Counted from the first letter of the stretch, positions 10,278-22,105 are shown. The stretch: DNA of 64,000 nt from Hyposmocoma kahamanoa (GCF_003589595.1 NW_020653718.1:3182158-3246157), one strand, 5' to 3'. Program-made: numbers and translations. Notes: generated by a model from the letters alone, not told the origin.

Positions 10278-10430
10278 TGTGAAGTTAGGCGTGAATACCA
10301 TAGGGCTGTCCAAAATGGTACTAAAGTAAACAGTTCAACAACCAAATAGTAGTGCCTGAAGTTAGGTGCGAATACCATAGAGGGATCCATAGTGGTACTA
10401 AAATAGTCAACAGACGAACTAAATGGATAA
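10278..10430. repeat. Diverged tandem duplication, about 77-bp period
   Basis: Two units share GAAGTTAGG, GAATACCATAG, ATGGTACTAAA/GTGGTACTAAA and an AACAAC(G)AACTAAAT-like end. The units start at 10281 and 10358 and differ at many positions. Confidence 0.6.
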
Positions 10431-10523
10431 AACGTAACAATATAATTGGTTAATATTAATCGTGAAATAGTAACAATGAAAATTGGCAAATGGCAACACT
10501 AGTTTAATTAGAGGTTGATTTGG

Positions 10524-10730
10524 TTTTTATGATATAAAGTGACGGAATGAATTAGTCGTGTGTCAGGTGGTAAGGTGGACTCGCCTACTCATAACTATTG
10601 CAGTGTTAATCAGAGCTTTAAATTGCAAAGATCTGAGGGGCAGTGCCACTGCGGCCGTCACCTTGAGACATTAAGTTGACACGTCCATTGTTTCATCAGC
10701 AAGCAATACTTCCGTGAACGACCTCGACTA
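10524..10730 (-). repeat. Family 1 repeat, degraded
   Basis: The 3' half is clear (GATATAAAGTGACGG to GTCACCTTGAGACATTAAGT). The 5' third is collapsed to GCAATACTTCCGTGAACGACC. Confidence 0.8.
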
Positions 10731-11118
10731 TAGTACAGTATTAATTTTATTTTTTAATATTAGATGGTGATAAAATTATACGAGCCTATATGTTATTTAG
10801 ATACGAAGTTTAAATTACGGTCCACAAAACCGGCCAATAGATTAGAATACCTAATCATTATTTGTTGTACAAGTGTCTGCAAAAACGTTGTAGGCTGAGG
10901 GCTCAAGTACTTGTGCCTTATGTAATCAAAGGACCTGACGAAGCTACTGTAATGTTACATTATAGTTTATTCCGGATAAATACTATCGATGTTTCAAATT
11001 TAAAAAAAACAAACATGAAAAAATCGCAGCGCGCTCATTGTATTTTTAAATTTTTTTTAAATTTATTAATTTATTTTATTAAATTTAATTTTTTTAAAGA
11101 AAAAGTATTATTTATTTA

Positions 11119-11445
11119 GCCGACTATTTTTTATTTAAACGAAACGTAGCGCCATCTATGACAAATGTATGAAAGTATTTCGTCACCTAGTTAGATTTAC
11201 AGCTACCAGCCCTGGCTAGAGATAACGCTATTAACTTGTAATTAATTATTTTGTAGAATGTCAGAATATTTCCCACCATGGTAGTACTACGCCAATTATA
11301 ACTAATTAGTTGGCATACCGCCTGACACCATTTACTAGAAGACGTCAGTTCGAAAACGGCCGGTTCGAAGGATTTTTTTCTGAGTGTTCGATCTTTGTAT
11401 TAATAATTATAACAATTCAATAAAATATTTAATTAAATCTTTTTA
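11119..11445 (+). mobile_element. Family 2 element, 5'-inverted copy
   Basis: From 11119 to about 11232 is the 5' part on the minus strand (GTAGCGCCATCTATG; CAGCTACCAGCCCTGGC). From about 11296 to 11445 is the 3' part on the plus strand: a decayed cassette (AATTAGTTGGCATA to GACGTCAGTTCGA), then TTCTGAGTGTTCGATCTTTG and AATAATTATAAC. This is the same arrangement as at 421-803, with a different breakpoint. No clear TSD was seen. Confidence 0.75.
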
Positions 11446-11506
11446 CAACACTATACCAGATCAACATCCTTGTTCAAATATTTATAGACAAACAGAAGAT
11501 TTTTGA

Positions 11507-11770
11507 TTTTATAATACCATGTGACGGCACGAACTAGTGGTGGGCCTGGTGGTAAGCGACACGCCTGTCCATAACAGTTGCAGTGCCACTTATAGCTTTA
11601 AATCGCAAAGATCTGAGTTGACAAGTCCCACGTACCTGTAATTTCACCAGCACCCTTACCCTTCAAAATCAGAGCACAGTATAATGCCACATTACTGCTT
11701 GGCGGCAGAAATAGGTGAGGTGGTGTACATTCCTGGACGAACCCTTCCACAAGGAGCTCTACTGCTAATA
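11507..11770 (-). repeat. Family 1 repeat, nearly full
   Basis: TTATAATACCATGTGACGGC to GGAGCTCTACTGCTAATAA. The CTGAG-GGGCACTGCCACTG block is deleted. Confidence 0.9.
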
Positions 11771-11779
11771 AATAAATAA

Positions 11780-13745
11780 AAAAGACACTAAAGATAACAC
11801 AAAGTCGGTATATTTTTGCAAAAAGGATTTTAATAAATCCCTTAAGGAAGAAGATCGAACAACGAAAGGGCTGTACCGTTTGATATATCGATAATATTAT
11901 TTATTCCCTAGGCTTGCAATGTGCAGGAAATTTTGCTATAATGGATATACGCCCCACTCGTGGGTGGTATGTATGTGTTTAAAAAGATGAATACTTTAGT
12001 TCCTTAATTATTTTTTTTTATAAACCAGTTCACCAGCAACCGTGTGAAATATGTTTATGGCAAATTATAGTTCTTCTTGTGATCACTAGGGGCGCTGTAC
12101 GATTCGCCGCTGTTCGTAACAAATGGTAATTCTCCGCAAAACTGAATCTACACTATAATTTTAGAAGTCACTGTTTATAGGCAGGTTGTTTAAAACAGGC
12201 ATCAATCAAGTTTGATACTTTAATATAATTGAATATAAATCCTCAATGTCGAGTTTGAGTACACTTTAACCTGTCAATATTAAAATTAGTTATAAATACT
12301 ATATACTATATGCTCTTACGAGATCTATGATAATTTAAATCTATTTATAGTATAAGGGTTTAGATACCTAATTAACCAAAACTAAACAAACTGTCCTTCA
12401 GCTGTCACTAGTAATCGAAACAAATGTAGTTAGTTGCAAACAGCTTCGGGTTAATCGGCCAAATACAATATTTAGTAGTGAGTTTCGTACGTCGTAATAC
12501 TGTCGTATTACCGTGATTAGAGAAGAAACTGGTGGGAATTACACTCAAAGACCGCAAAACAAATACGTGGCTAAGACAGAAAAGCAGAGTCGCTCGATGA
12601 TGTCATAAAAAAATGTCACGAGTCTATTTACTAGTTACTGTTTTCTATATATAGAAAATAGCCCTTTGTAATTTAAAGTTCTAGACCTAAACCTACACTA
12701 ACCTCACCTACATTAAAATACAATATAGATTTTAGACATTTGTATTGTCATTAATATTTCTTCAAACAATACAACGAAGGTGCGTTCAAAATGCCGAGTT
12801 GTGTTACGATGTAGGTTTAGACACGAAAAGCAATTCCTAGCCTGAGTCGAGGATATTTATATGAACGTTCGATACTTAATGTCTCTTGTTAAAGTATTAT
12901 TGTATTATATTACATTAAGAAATGTCAATTGTGTGAGGTGTAACAGAGACACCGTGTAAAGGTGATAATAAATTTGTTCGACACTCGGGAAGTTTAAGAG
13001 CGGTGGTAGTCCATAGTGGAAAAACGGTTGTTGTTCAATTCAGAGGTCAACGTTCAACAAAAAAGATATACGTTTATAGAAATTAACATTCTTATACTGG
13101 CGTCACGGTACGTTTATGAAAATTTAATTTATGTTAAGAAGAATAGTATTTTTTTATGAAAAATAGTGACAGACATAACATTAACACGAGCAATAAAAAT
13201 TAACTGGCTGTGCTTGACAGTCGTCTTCACATAGTTACAAATTCATGTAAAGGGAAAAATGCTTATATATGATAAGAAACAAAAACTTTATACTAAGATT
13301 TATTATCAGTTATCGGAACCGGGGGATTTAATCTACCTAAAGTATGAACGTTGTCTTAGTATGGACATACCCATTTCGTCATCAATGGGTGTAAAATTTA
13401 TTATTTACTGTTTATTTTCTAAACATTCTGAAATATAGTTAGTATCATGTTTATTTTTTAAATGGCTGAAATATTTAATTACGTAAGTACCTATAGAACA
13501 CAAGTACAATATTATATTTTGAGACAATAATTTGTAGTAAATACTTGATATTAAATAATGATTTGTCGCCAATATTGTACTCAAACTTCAATAAATAATA
13601 CGAATATTCAAATAGAATCAAGTCAGGAACAGCTAGTTCATATTTATTCCTCGTATTAATGTTACGTCTGTCACTATTTTTCATGAAAAAACTAATATTT
13701 TTCTTAACATATATAACATTTTCATAAATGTAGTGTGACGTTAGT
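11780..13745. other. Long unique AT-rich stretch
   Basis: I see no gene or recognised transposon. It holds an 18-bp perfect palindrome, TTTTCTATATATAGAAAA (about 12646-12663), and a TATCGATA site near 11886. Confidence 0.45.
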
Positions 13746-13756
13746 GCCATGGTGTA

Positions 13757-14758
13757 TTTCCACCGGCGACACTAGACGAGACGAGGCGAGACGATTTTTA
13801 AAACTTGTATGGCAAAATATCAATTCTCTCCTAGTGCATCTTCGATGGAAATGGTTGGGATTGATGAGATTTGAAATATTTGTTGTTGTAATATTGAACC
13901 GTATTGCTGCCTACATAGACTCTTAATTAATTCTGCAACGGAAACACGATTCACGATGTCTCATACGATATCGCGCGAGCTCGCGCGTGCTCGCGATGGC
14001 TATTAATGTAAATCGCGAGATTGTGGGATACAGTCGCGTGCATTGAAATGTAAACGTTTACACGTTTTATTTTATTTATTAGATATTTAAAAAAATGTAC
14101 CTTGTGCTGTTTTCAAAAATATGTAATCACGACACCGTTTATAAAAGGTATGCTTTTATTTGAGAGAAAAATAAACTACAGTCAATGAAAAATATATAGT
14201 CCTGGTGTCATACATGTATCCATATCATTTTCGTAAATATTTATACAATGCAAATATATAATAATTTATAATGTACACGATTATAATTGTGATTTTATCA
14301 TAATTATGTAACCACTTTAAAAAACAATGCATCGTTTTCAGATATACATGTATACACAATATAGTTGCAATATATCGTAAACATACCGGCGCCAGTTATA
14401 TACTTTTTATGTGTATTTTGCTAGTTCGTAATATTTGGCCTGGGATAAAAGATTATACAAAAAAAGTTATTTTCTAAAAAGTTATTTTTATTTTTTATTT
14501 ATTCTACCTTAGAGGGTACAAACAGCTTATATTACAACCTGATTATTGTTTCTTACAGTATCTTCATCTGTTTCTTCTTCCATTAACATATTTAATAATA
14601 AGAATTTGCGGGTCATGGTACTTTAGCCGCATGTTTATGGCTTGACGAATTGAACAGCGCTGTGGCTTCACTGTCCATAACCATAGCCCGAGCTCGCGAT
14701 GGCAATTCTTGGTGGAAATAGGTCGGCGAGATTTCAGTTCTCGCCTCGCCGGTGGAAA
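13757..14758. mobile_element. Putative 1-kb DNA element with GC-rich inverted ends
   Basis: TTTCCACCGGCGA (13757-13769) is repeated in inverse at 14746-14758. ACGAGGCGAGACG on the left resembles GGCGAGAACTG on the right. Both ends carry a GAGCTCGCG block (13978-13986 and around 14690-14698) beside CGATGGC. A second GGTGGAAATAGGTCGGCGAG lies at 14711-14730. The interior is AT-rich and shows no transposase. No TSD is evident, so the limits are provisional. Confidence 0.45.
13972..13987. repeat. 16-bp perfect GC palindrome
   Basis: CGCGCGAGCTCGCGCG, followed by GTGCTCGCGATGGC. It is strongly GC-rich in an AT-rich region and belongs to the left end of the putative 1-kb element. Confidence 0.85.
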
Positions 14759-14771
14759 AGCACTTTCAGAA

Positions 14772-14962
14772 TGTAATTGCCGCCAAGCATCAATGTGAGC
14801 ATTACTATGTTCTGATTTTGAAGTATAAGGATGCTAGTCCCACGGGACTTGTAAACTTATGTCATAAGAATGGTGGGCGTACTGGTAGTGCCTATGGACA
14901 GGCTTGTTGCTACACACCAGGCGCACAACTTGTTCATCCCGTGACTTAGTATCATAAAAAAA
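14772..14962 (+). repeat. Family 1 repeat, 5'-truncated
   Basis: Starts at ATTGCCGCCAAGC and ends with CATCCCGTGACTTAGTATCA plus an A run. It sits directly beside the right end of the putative 1-kb element. Confidence 0.85.
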
Positions 14963-14969
14963 GTGTAAT

Positions 14970-16520
14970 AGGTTGACCCCATGAAATGTCCTATACGCAA
15001 GTAAATCATACTTATGTTTACATTTTAAGATCATTCCTGTGGTTGTAAACATAAAATGGCCATAAAATTCACCTTTGCGATAACGCATAGTTAAAGCAAG
15101 CATAGTTAAAACGGCGTCTTATGTTGGTTAATTAATACCAATTACTATGTGATAAAACTATGGTTGTAAAATGGAAAGTTTGGTTGCACTCAGTTATAGT
15201 TCAAATACAAAGTAGCTTACCATAACACGAAGTTTTAAAGAGAAGTGTACGTCCAACGGCATGTCACCTTTTGTAATTAAATTTTAAATTCCACTCTATG
15301 TCTCATACGATAGGACCGTCCGAACTTTATAGCCTAGCGAGCTTTTACCTGTATCTATTAAATCAACGATTTGATGTTTTGTTAATGCATTAAAGCACTA
15401 AAAGTTTTCGCGTCAAATCTTGTTCTCGATAAAACTCGTGTTCAGTAGTGGGAGGTAATTAAATTGACTTTTTTTTTAATGAATAAACATGGCAATATTA
15501 TAGTTATTTGATGAAGAAAAATAACATTCTATTACATATTTTTAAGTCATATCAAGCAGAACTTGTCCAAAAAAACATGGTCACACTATCGATACGTCAA
15601 ATTATCTGACACCTCTGTAACCGCAAACTTATAACTGCATCTCGCAACCTTTGCAGCAACCTAAATAGAATCCTACGCAATGGGTTTATGGATTACAATA
15701 AAGATGAGCGTCTTTAGTAGATTGTTTGAATTACTTAGTTGATGGGAGATTGACGGTTAATACCGTTAGAGGCCGAGTTCGGAAACCCGTGCGTGGTTGT
15801 AGGATTTTATTAGAAGTAAAATTGTGCTAAAGGTTGTGCTAGAACTTTAATATTATACTTGTCAATTTATATACACATCCCATTGCTCGATATGGGTTTT
15901 ATTCTAAAGAGTTTTCTCACTTATTACTGAGAGATGCATATCGTCTCTCTCCTGACTAAAGAAGAAAGGGACAATAGTTAAAACAATATAATATTTGTAT
16001 GTATATACTTATGAAATAAAAACGCCGTATTATATAATAGAAGAACTCTACCTATAGATTCAGAATATACCTGAAAGTTATTGCGAAAATATTAGCAACT
16101 GAATTTATCGATACTCATACATCACTATGTATTCGATCGAACGCGTTTTAAATATGGAATGCGGTTTTCAAATTAGGAACGTGTACGCGCAGTTCAAAAT
16201 AACGTGTGCTTTGTTTTAGACTATTGTAGAGCAAACTTGGTAGCTATATTTATTTCACTTAAATTATATTGCATTTTTGTGAACGTTCTTAGATTTTGTA
16301 ACTTTACTCTGTTATTGGATTCCTCATATTTTTGAACATCATGTTCAAAGTAAAAAAAAGAAATATAAAAACGAGACAATACTTTTCAAAAAACAATCGT
16401 TCTAAGTGAAACACGTTTACATAATACCCTACTTGTTACAGTTAATTCGTGTATCGGAATTCACGCACGTGCATGTTGAATATACGTTCGTGTATTTCTA
16501 TGTGGACTGTGGTATCCGTC
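14970..16520. other. Long unique AT-rich stretch
   Basis: I see no supported gene, RNA or repeat. The 89-codon frame at 14834-15103 overlaps a Family 1 copy and is not a gene. Confidence 0.45.
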
Positions 16521-16524
16521 TGTG

Positions 16525-16655
16525 GTAAGCGCGGTTATTGGATAGCAAGAATAGTTGCCGACTCATACACAATCCATTGGCCGTATTGACATGGCGGCGG
16601 GGTGGCCGACGCGGCGAAGTGCTGTGCGTTCTCGATACTTTCCTATCGATAGATA
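16525..16655. promoter_or_regulatory. Promoter-like GC-rich patch
   Basis: Holds GGTTATTGGATAGC and CCATTGGCC (inverse CCAAT boxes), GACATGGCGGCGG (YY1/Pho-like core) and CTATCGATAG (TATCGATA, 16644-16651, a DREF site in flies) within 130 bases. These motifs cluster at insect housekeeping promoters. No downstream exon could be identified, so this is inference. Confidence 0.3.
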
Positions 16656-16659
16656 TTAA

Positions 16660-16990
16660 TAAAAGCTTATTTTAGTTAAGAAATCATAACCAAACCTGCT
16701 TCCAGAAAATATGGACTTTTTACTTATTTTTTGGGAAATTTAACTTTTGTAGCTTGTTTCTGGTCTAAACGTCCTGGATATTGACCCTGGAATTAATGTC
16801 GTTACTTAAGTACTTGTAGCACAGGTATTTAGCTGGTTTTATTCGACGTAATTGTTTAATTTATACTATTTGAGTTTCCAAGAGTACTCTGGTTCTTTTT
16901 TAATTAGAGGCAGGTTTAATCTTTTCCGTGTACTTACTTGCTGGATATTATAATAATAAGCTATATAATGCCTTTAATACAAATAAATTA
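16660..16990. other. AT-rich stretch, nothing recognised
   Basis: No feature supported between the promoter-like patch and the next SINE. Confidence 0.4.
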
Positions 16991-16997
16991 ATAATTA

Positions 16998-17183
16998 GAC
17001 TGCCTCTGTGGTCGAATGGTTACTGTGCTGGTCTGCCACGCATAGGTTCCGGGTTCGATTCCCTATATGGCCTACATTTGTTTCTCTTGTGGGTTTGGGT
17101 TGCAATTTGTGGTTATCTATGTGTGGCATCCGCGACACAGCTTTCCCTAGTGTGGGGCTATGAGTGTGTGCGTATAAAAAATG
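16998..17183 (+). mobile_element. tRNA-Gly-like SINE, full length
   Basis: The head has box A TGGTCGAATGGT (17009-17020) and box B GGTTCGATTCC (17052-17062). The anticodon region CTGCCACGC is as in tRNA-Gly(GCC). The body has TGTGGTTATCTATGTGTG and the 3' end has GGGGCTATGAGTGTGTGCG plus an A run. The match to tRNA-Gly is recalled from the general tRNA sequence. No protein is encoded; the short frames across it are incidental. Confidence 0.9.
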
Positions 17184-17261
17184 CGATGGAAGTTTATGAA
17201 TGCCTTCTTTGGATCTCATTTTGGTATGCAATGGCTAATATATTATATGGTATTTAAACTT

Positions 17262-17325
17262 ACAAACAATCAGATGGTACACCTGATGGACAGTAATAAC
17301 CACCTCCTATAGGATATTTGCGGTA
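17262..17325. repeat. Short LINE-like remnant
   Basis: CAGATGGTACACCTGATGG followed by AACCACCTCCTATAGGATA resembles a widespread moth repeat segment (ACCTGATGGTAAGTGATGACC). It is too short and diverged to classify. Confidence 0.3.
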
Positions 17326-17329
17326 CCAA

Positions 17330-19000
17330 AGAAGTATTTTTAGTATCACAATTATGGTGGGGAACATCATAAGTCATCACCACCATCGCAGTCCTGTGAC
17401 CATAGAGTGTGAATCTGTTTCGAAAAATCGTTTTGTAGTAAGAAACTTGTGCCTTAGTAACCGATCAGAATTTCGAAATAAAATTTGCTTGAATGTTATT
17501 TCGAGCAAATGTAATTTCGGACTTTGAATAGATAACCTTGTGTCTCTTAGACAATCATTTAGGTAAATGGTCACTATATACATAAAATCCATGCTGGAAC
17601 GCAGCAGTTCTGCTTTTCGGTGGATAAAGATGGTCGAGTATATTTACTTCAAGCGTTTTGTGCATGTAGTAACATGTAGTAACGGTATTACAAAATTAGA
17701 TATAAAATATTTAGATATCGATCGCTAAGAAGCCAAATAATATCACGTCACTATTCTACCACAACGTGTGTCCGACACTAACGTAGCACGATAAGATTCT
17801 CTCACTGGTAATGACCTCAATGGGCCTTTCCATCTCATCATTTCGCCCGATCGTATCTGCAATAACCTTTACAAATGAAAGCGCTTTTAAATATAGAACA
17901 TCTGAAACTGCACAACACTATTATTTTCTTTTTTTATTGTAATGTTAGTACTATTCGAATTCAAAATTCCTTATGTAACGAATGACTTTTTAATCAACTT
18001 CGAAAATTTGAATTGAGAATGCAACCAGTTTAAAGATTGGTTCACAGCCGTTTTGCTTCCGTTCGTTTAATAGAAAAATTTAATTTGTTTAATTGATTAC
18101 ATATATTTTTTCAATTTGTACAATATTTTCTTTTTTGTACAACCTATTAATAATAATATTTGATTACAGTAATTTTCTAATACTATAAATGTTTTTTGTG
18201 CGTTGGAATTTTTCGACATGTTACTCTTAAGTTCATAGAACCCGATCAGTTCATAGAGCCTCATGGTTCCAGTTTCTTACAAATTGAATGAGCATGATGA
18301 AGACGAACATAATGTCATGTATTTCGTGGTGAAAGCAATAACGGTTCCCCGCGCGCTAGAAAGAGACAACTATATAAATATCTTGGGAATTTTTCAATTA
18401 TCTTCCGTTGCATTGTTATAGCTTTAAAAAGAGATATTTGATAACCGAGCACTACTTTGTATATGGCCGAACAAAAAACGATGCCCAGAGATTGTTATTC
18501 ACAAGATTGGTACAAATGAATTTTAAATTTTATTCATAATAACAAAAAAGTGTTTACACCTGTATTTTTGCGACGTTTCCCAGAATACCACAGTGACACG
18601 TGACAGTATTTTAACAAACAACAGAGTATAAATGACAAAATAATTACGCACAGTTTGAAAGGTTTCCTGCAATAAAGCGATACGCTAAAAAACTACAGTC
18701 TTTAACATAACAATAATGACTCCAAAGTTATTCTTTGTAATACATTAATAATAGTTTTATGCGCGACCGAAATGACCCATAATCATACGGGATAGAAAAT
18801 TGTTTTCAAAATCATGCCCATGGGAGAAAAAACTTGATGGAGCCCGCATTATGTCCGAACGTTGATGATACGAAAAAGAGCGAAACTAAATTCGGCCGGG
18901 GTGCGGATCGAAAACGGAACGTTAATATTCCATCATCATCAACCGTATATTCTACTGTTCAGCACGGGTCTCCTCTAAGGTTTTTTTTTACGTATTTTAG
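17330..19000. other. Long unique AT-rich stretch
   Basis: Two overlapping 69-71-codon frames (17318-17592) and one of 116 codons ending in a Family 1 copy (18834-19184) show no domain. I see no supported gene. Confidence 0.45.
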
Positions 19001-19006
19001 TAGCAC

Positions 19007-19210
19007 AGTAGAGCTCCCAGTGAATTCGTACAGGGAAACACTGCCACCTTGCCTATTTCTGCCGCCAAGCAGTAATATTAGCATTACTGCGTTCCGGTTT
19101 AGAAGGGCAAGGGTGCTGGTAAAATTACAGACACATGGAACTTGTCAACTTGTGTCTCAGGGTGCTGCAACTATTATGGAATGACGTGTAGATTACCATT
19201 AGGCGCTCTT
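19007..19210 (+). repeat. Family 1 repeat, internally deleted
   Basis: Complete 5' half (TAGTAGCACAGTAGAGCTCC to CTTGTGTCTCAGGGTG). It then jumps to CTGCAACTATTATGG and ends at ATTAGGCGCTC. Confidence 0.85.
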
Positions 19211-19329
19211 ATACAAAAAAGAACAAACCTAACAGATACATCACTCTCAAACAAATCGATAATACCTATAATAGCCTACTAAATCTGACACCAGGTGCTG
19301 ACTACGAGGAAAAAGGAACCTAAGCACAT

Positions 19330-19470
19330 GCTCAGAGAGACGGAAGTAACGTTGCCCGCCGTGTGCTGTCGTGAGGAACCGAATGCTCATATAAAAGACT
19401 CGTACGAGCGCTTGCACCGACGTCGGCGCGCTTAGTAGTAGGCACTTATGGCGTAACCTTGAGCGAGTGA
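19330..19470 (+). promoter_or_regulatory. Possible TATA-type core promoter
   Basis: TATAAAAG (19390-19397) lies in an unusually GC- and CpG-rich patch, with GCACCGACGTCGGCGCGC about 30 bases downstream. No initiator consensus or downstream reading frame was found, so this is weak. Confidence 0.2.
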
Positions 19471-19504
19471 CGGACCCCTGGTTTCCTTCCTATCCCATGG
19501 TGGT

Positions 19505-19595
19505 CTCACGTGCCTGTAATTTCACCAGCACCCTTACCCTTTATAACCGGAACATAGAAATGCTCGTCCACCGCTTGGTGACAGAAACAGGTAAG
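19505..19595 (-). repeat. Family 1 repeat, internal fragment
   Basis: CACGTGCCTGTAATTTCACC through CCGCTTGGTGACAGAAACAGG. Both ends of the family are missing. Confidence 0.75.
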
Positions 19596-19599
19596 TAAA

Positions 19600-20390
19600 A
19601 GATAAATTTCCTTTTTTTCAGATGTTTCAACACGATTGCCTGTTAAAAGTTCAATTGACTGTAGTTAAATATTTATAACATTAATGTATATTAATGCTTC
19701 ACGTTGTATTATAATAATATTTTACCACATGTCTGGAATACTTTATTAGTTCAATGGCTGACTGATAGTGTTAAGTCCGCTTTTTGTACAATCAACAGTT
19801 GTACATCAAGCTGTGAACTTTTGTTCGAATATCACCTCAAACAAGAACCAAGATCGAAACAAACCTCGAAATAAGATCCATCAGTTTTTAGCTCGATATG
19901 TTGCAATTCATAGTATATTGTATTGTGCAATAAAGCCATTGACTTACAATTATACGGACGTCGGGTCCGCGCTAAAAAGTGTCCGAACTATAGGGCGTTA
20001 AAATCGTATACAGAGCGTCATTCACGCTTTAGTCTTCGTTTGTTTCTTCTGACAGCGAAGCAAGCAAAATTAGACAGTGCTGCGATGACATTACAATTTG
20101 AATTCAACGTTTTAGCTTTTTCATATTCCTTTACATGTCACTACGTTTAAATAGGTTGACTTGTGACATTTTTTTCGTGGTTTTTGTATTAGACCCGTCG
20201 TCCATTTATTTGTAAGTCAATGAATAAAGCTTAAATAATAAATATTGTTCTTTAACGTTAAACATACAAACAAACTCATCTTTAAGTTTATTAAATGAAA
20301 CCGGTAAGGTTCGCAAATTGATTATTTAACAGGGCTCCTTAACAAAGGTTAAGTTCAAAATCTGGTAACTGAAAGATTAATTGTTACGTA
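19600..20390. other. AT-rich stretch, no supported gene
   Basis: Overlapping frames of 77 and 75 codons (19768-20150) lack any recognisable domain. Confidence 0.45.
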
Positions 20391-20394
20391 ACAG

Positions 20395-20462
20395 ATCTCG
20401 CTCTGACAGCAAACCTCCCGCGCGTCGGCGACTCTCGTTGTATCGATATTTTTATCGATATA
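20395..20462. promoter_or_regulatory. Paired TATCGATA sites beside a GC patch
   Basis: Two palindromic TATCGATA octamers (20441-20448 and 20453-20460) lie four bases apart, just downstream of CCTCCCGCGCGTCGGCGAC. TATCGATA is the DREF core-promoter site in Drosophila. Use in this species is inferred and no gene is seen nearby. Confidence 0.25.
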
Positions 20463-20523
20463 ATTATTTTCATAAATAATAATTTATATTTATATATGTC
20501 TCTGGGTCGCGGGCGCGGTTTAA

Positions 20524-20597
20524 ACACTCTGAGTGGCGTGTCGCTTACCACCAGGCGTACGACTTGTTCGTGCCGTCACTAAGTATAATAAAAAAAT
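20524..20597 (+). repeat. Family 1 repeat, 3' end fragment
   Basis: ACTCTGAGTGGCGTGTCGCT to GTGCCGTCACTAAGTATAAT with A run. Shows the typical A-rich 3' end. Confidence 0.85.
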
Positions 20598-20599
20598 AG

Positions 20600-21295
20600 A
20601 AAGAATATAAAAATGTACAATACAAAGGAAACAAAAGAACGAAAAAATGATACGGAAAAATAAAAGATTAAAATGTAAAACAAAACCACAAGGAACTCAA
20701 AATAAAAACAAAACCAAATTGGTTACATTCATAAAAATAAAGAAAAAAAAATAAAAATAAACATATCAAAGTTTGGTGATGCCAGCTGCGGTAATAAATG
20801 GGTCACAAGCAGCAGTCAGCACTGTGTAACTAAATTCTGAATTGTTGCGAATGCAACAGAATTTTTATAATAAAATTTAACAGTTTAACAGCTCGTCAAG
20901 GGCACATTAAGTAGGCGTCTATTTTAAACCAAACAACTAACACCCCATACATGTTATTTCATCCCTACTACAATTTAACGAACTTTTTGTATAAACTCAA
21001 AAAGGTCAAAAGGGACGTTCACTTTTGAATTGTACTTCTATAAGAAGCACTGTTTAGCGATTAATGGCACAGCTCCTGTAAACATCGTCTTTTAATTTTA
21101 CGAGCTCGACGAGATCCTCATCATCTTTTACTTGGGTCTGGCGGCTACAAATGGTCCTTACAGGTTTACCGGTGGAATGTACCACTTATTTGACCTATTT
21201 TTAATATTACGCATAACCATTATGTTGCCTTTGGTATAAGAAAGTCACTTGTGATAATGCGTCAAAAGTGCTTTAATAACATGAAGGTCATAAAA
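20600..21295. other. AT-rich stretch, nothing recognised
   Basis: A-rich sequence follows the Family 1 end. No further feature supported. Confidence 0.4.
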
Positions 21296-21299
21296 ATAA

Positions 21300-21405
21300 T
21301 AACAATAGCATCTGGCACGGTTTGCTGGAAGACGTTGGTTCAAATCCAGGCGGATTGAAGGATTTTTTTCTAAGCATCTTTGTATTAATAATTATAACAT
21401 GAAAC
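21300..21405 (+). mobile_element. Family 2 element, 5'-truncated
   Basis: Begins inside the tRNA-like cassette after box A (GCATCTGGCACGG). It keeps a near-consensus box B, GGTTCAAATCC, and continues through GATTGAAGGATTTTTTTC to TTTGTATTAATAATTATAAC. Confidence 0.8.
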
Positions 21406-21409
21406 AAAT

Positions 21410-21955
21410 TTTATAACAATCTTATTTTAAGCATTAAAAAGTTATCGGATAATTTCTTTCATAAAATCTTTAAACTTGACATTTTGAAGATGTGGCCTTA
21501 TTATACCAAGTGTGCGAGCAGTAGTAAATTTTATCTATACCATTTTTTTTAATTTAATTTTTCACAATCAGAGATGCAACTGAGATGTTTATCGACATGT
21601 CGACATCGATAACGGTTTACGGTACTGGTGGACGTGATAAATGAACATCCGAAAATTGCATGTCAAAAGGTAACCGGCTGTCGGGCAACTTTTACATTTT
21701 AATACGTTATGGTTACAGTATCGTAATCGTGACTACCTGTTCAATAAAACATTTTGTATTTTTTAAGGGCAGAACTAATAATGACTTTGTTACATTGTTG
21801 ATTCCTTCAAACGACGACGTTTCTCTCCAATCCCTTCATTTATTCATTATATTTATCTGTTTATTAACTATTTTTGTTATTTATTTTCTTTATTATCTGT
21901 GTTTATATATTTTTAGTATTTATTAAACATTATTTCCCTTCCCTTGCCAACTCTT
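21410..21955. other. AT-rich stretch, no supported gene
   Basis: An 88-codon frame (21660-21926) ends in a run of hydrophobic and tyrosine codons from TTATTTAT-type sequence and is probably noncoding. It may be the 3' UTR of the LINE remnant that follows. Confidence 0.4.
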
Positions 21956-21956
21956 A

Positions 21957-22105
21957 AATCGTAAGATTGCCTGAAAGAAATTGCTACTTAGCAAAAAGAC
22001 CGCCTATTGTAGTGTAATTAGTTTATTCTGTGATACTTTATTGTTCTGTTGTCATTGTAATTTTGTAACGTGCAATAAAAAATATATTTTCATTCATTCA
22101 TTGTT
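21957..22105 (+). mobile_element. LINE 3' terminus
   Basis: GCCTGAAAGAAATTGCTACT, TTAGCAAAAAGACCGCCTAT and GTGCAATAAAAAATATATTT followed by ATTC repeats correspond to a common moth non-LTR 3' end (AGAGATTGCT...AAGGCCGCCT...GTGCAATAAA). No reading frame remains. Confidence 0.5.

Noticed and set aside
10278..10430. Satellite array
   Set aside because: Only two diverged units are present.
16998..17075. tRNA-Gly gene
   Set aside because: The sequence continues into the SINE body and the acceptor stem is incomplete.
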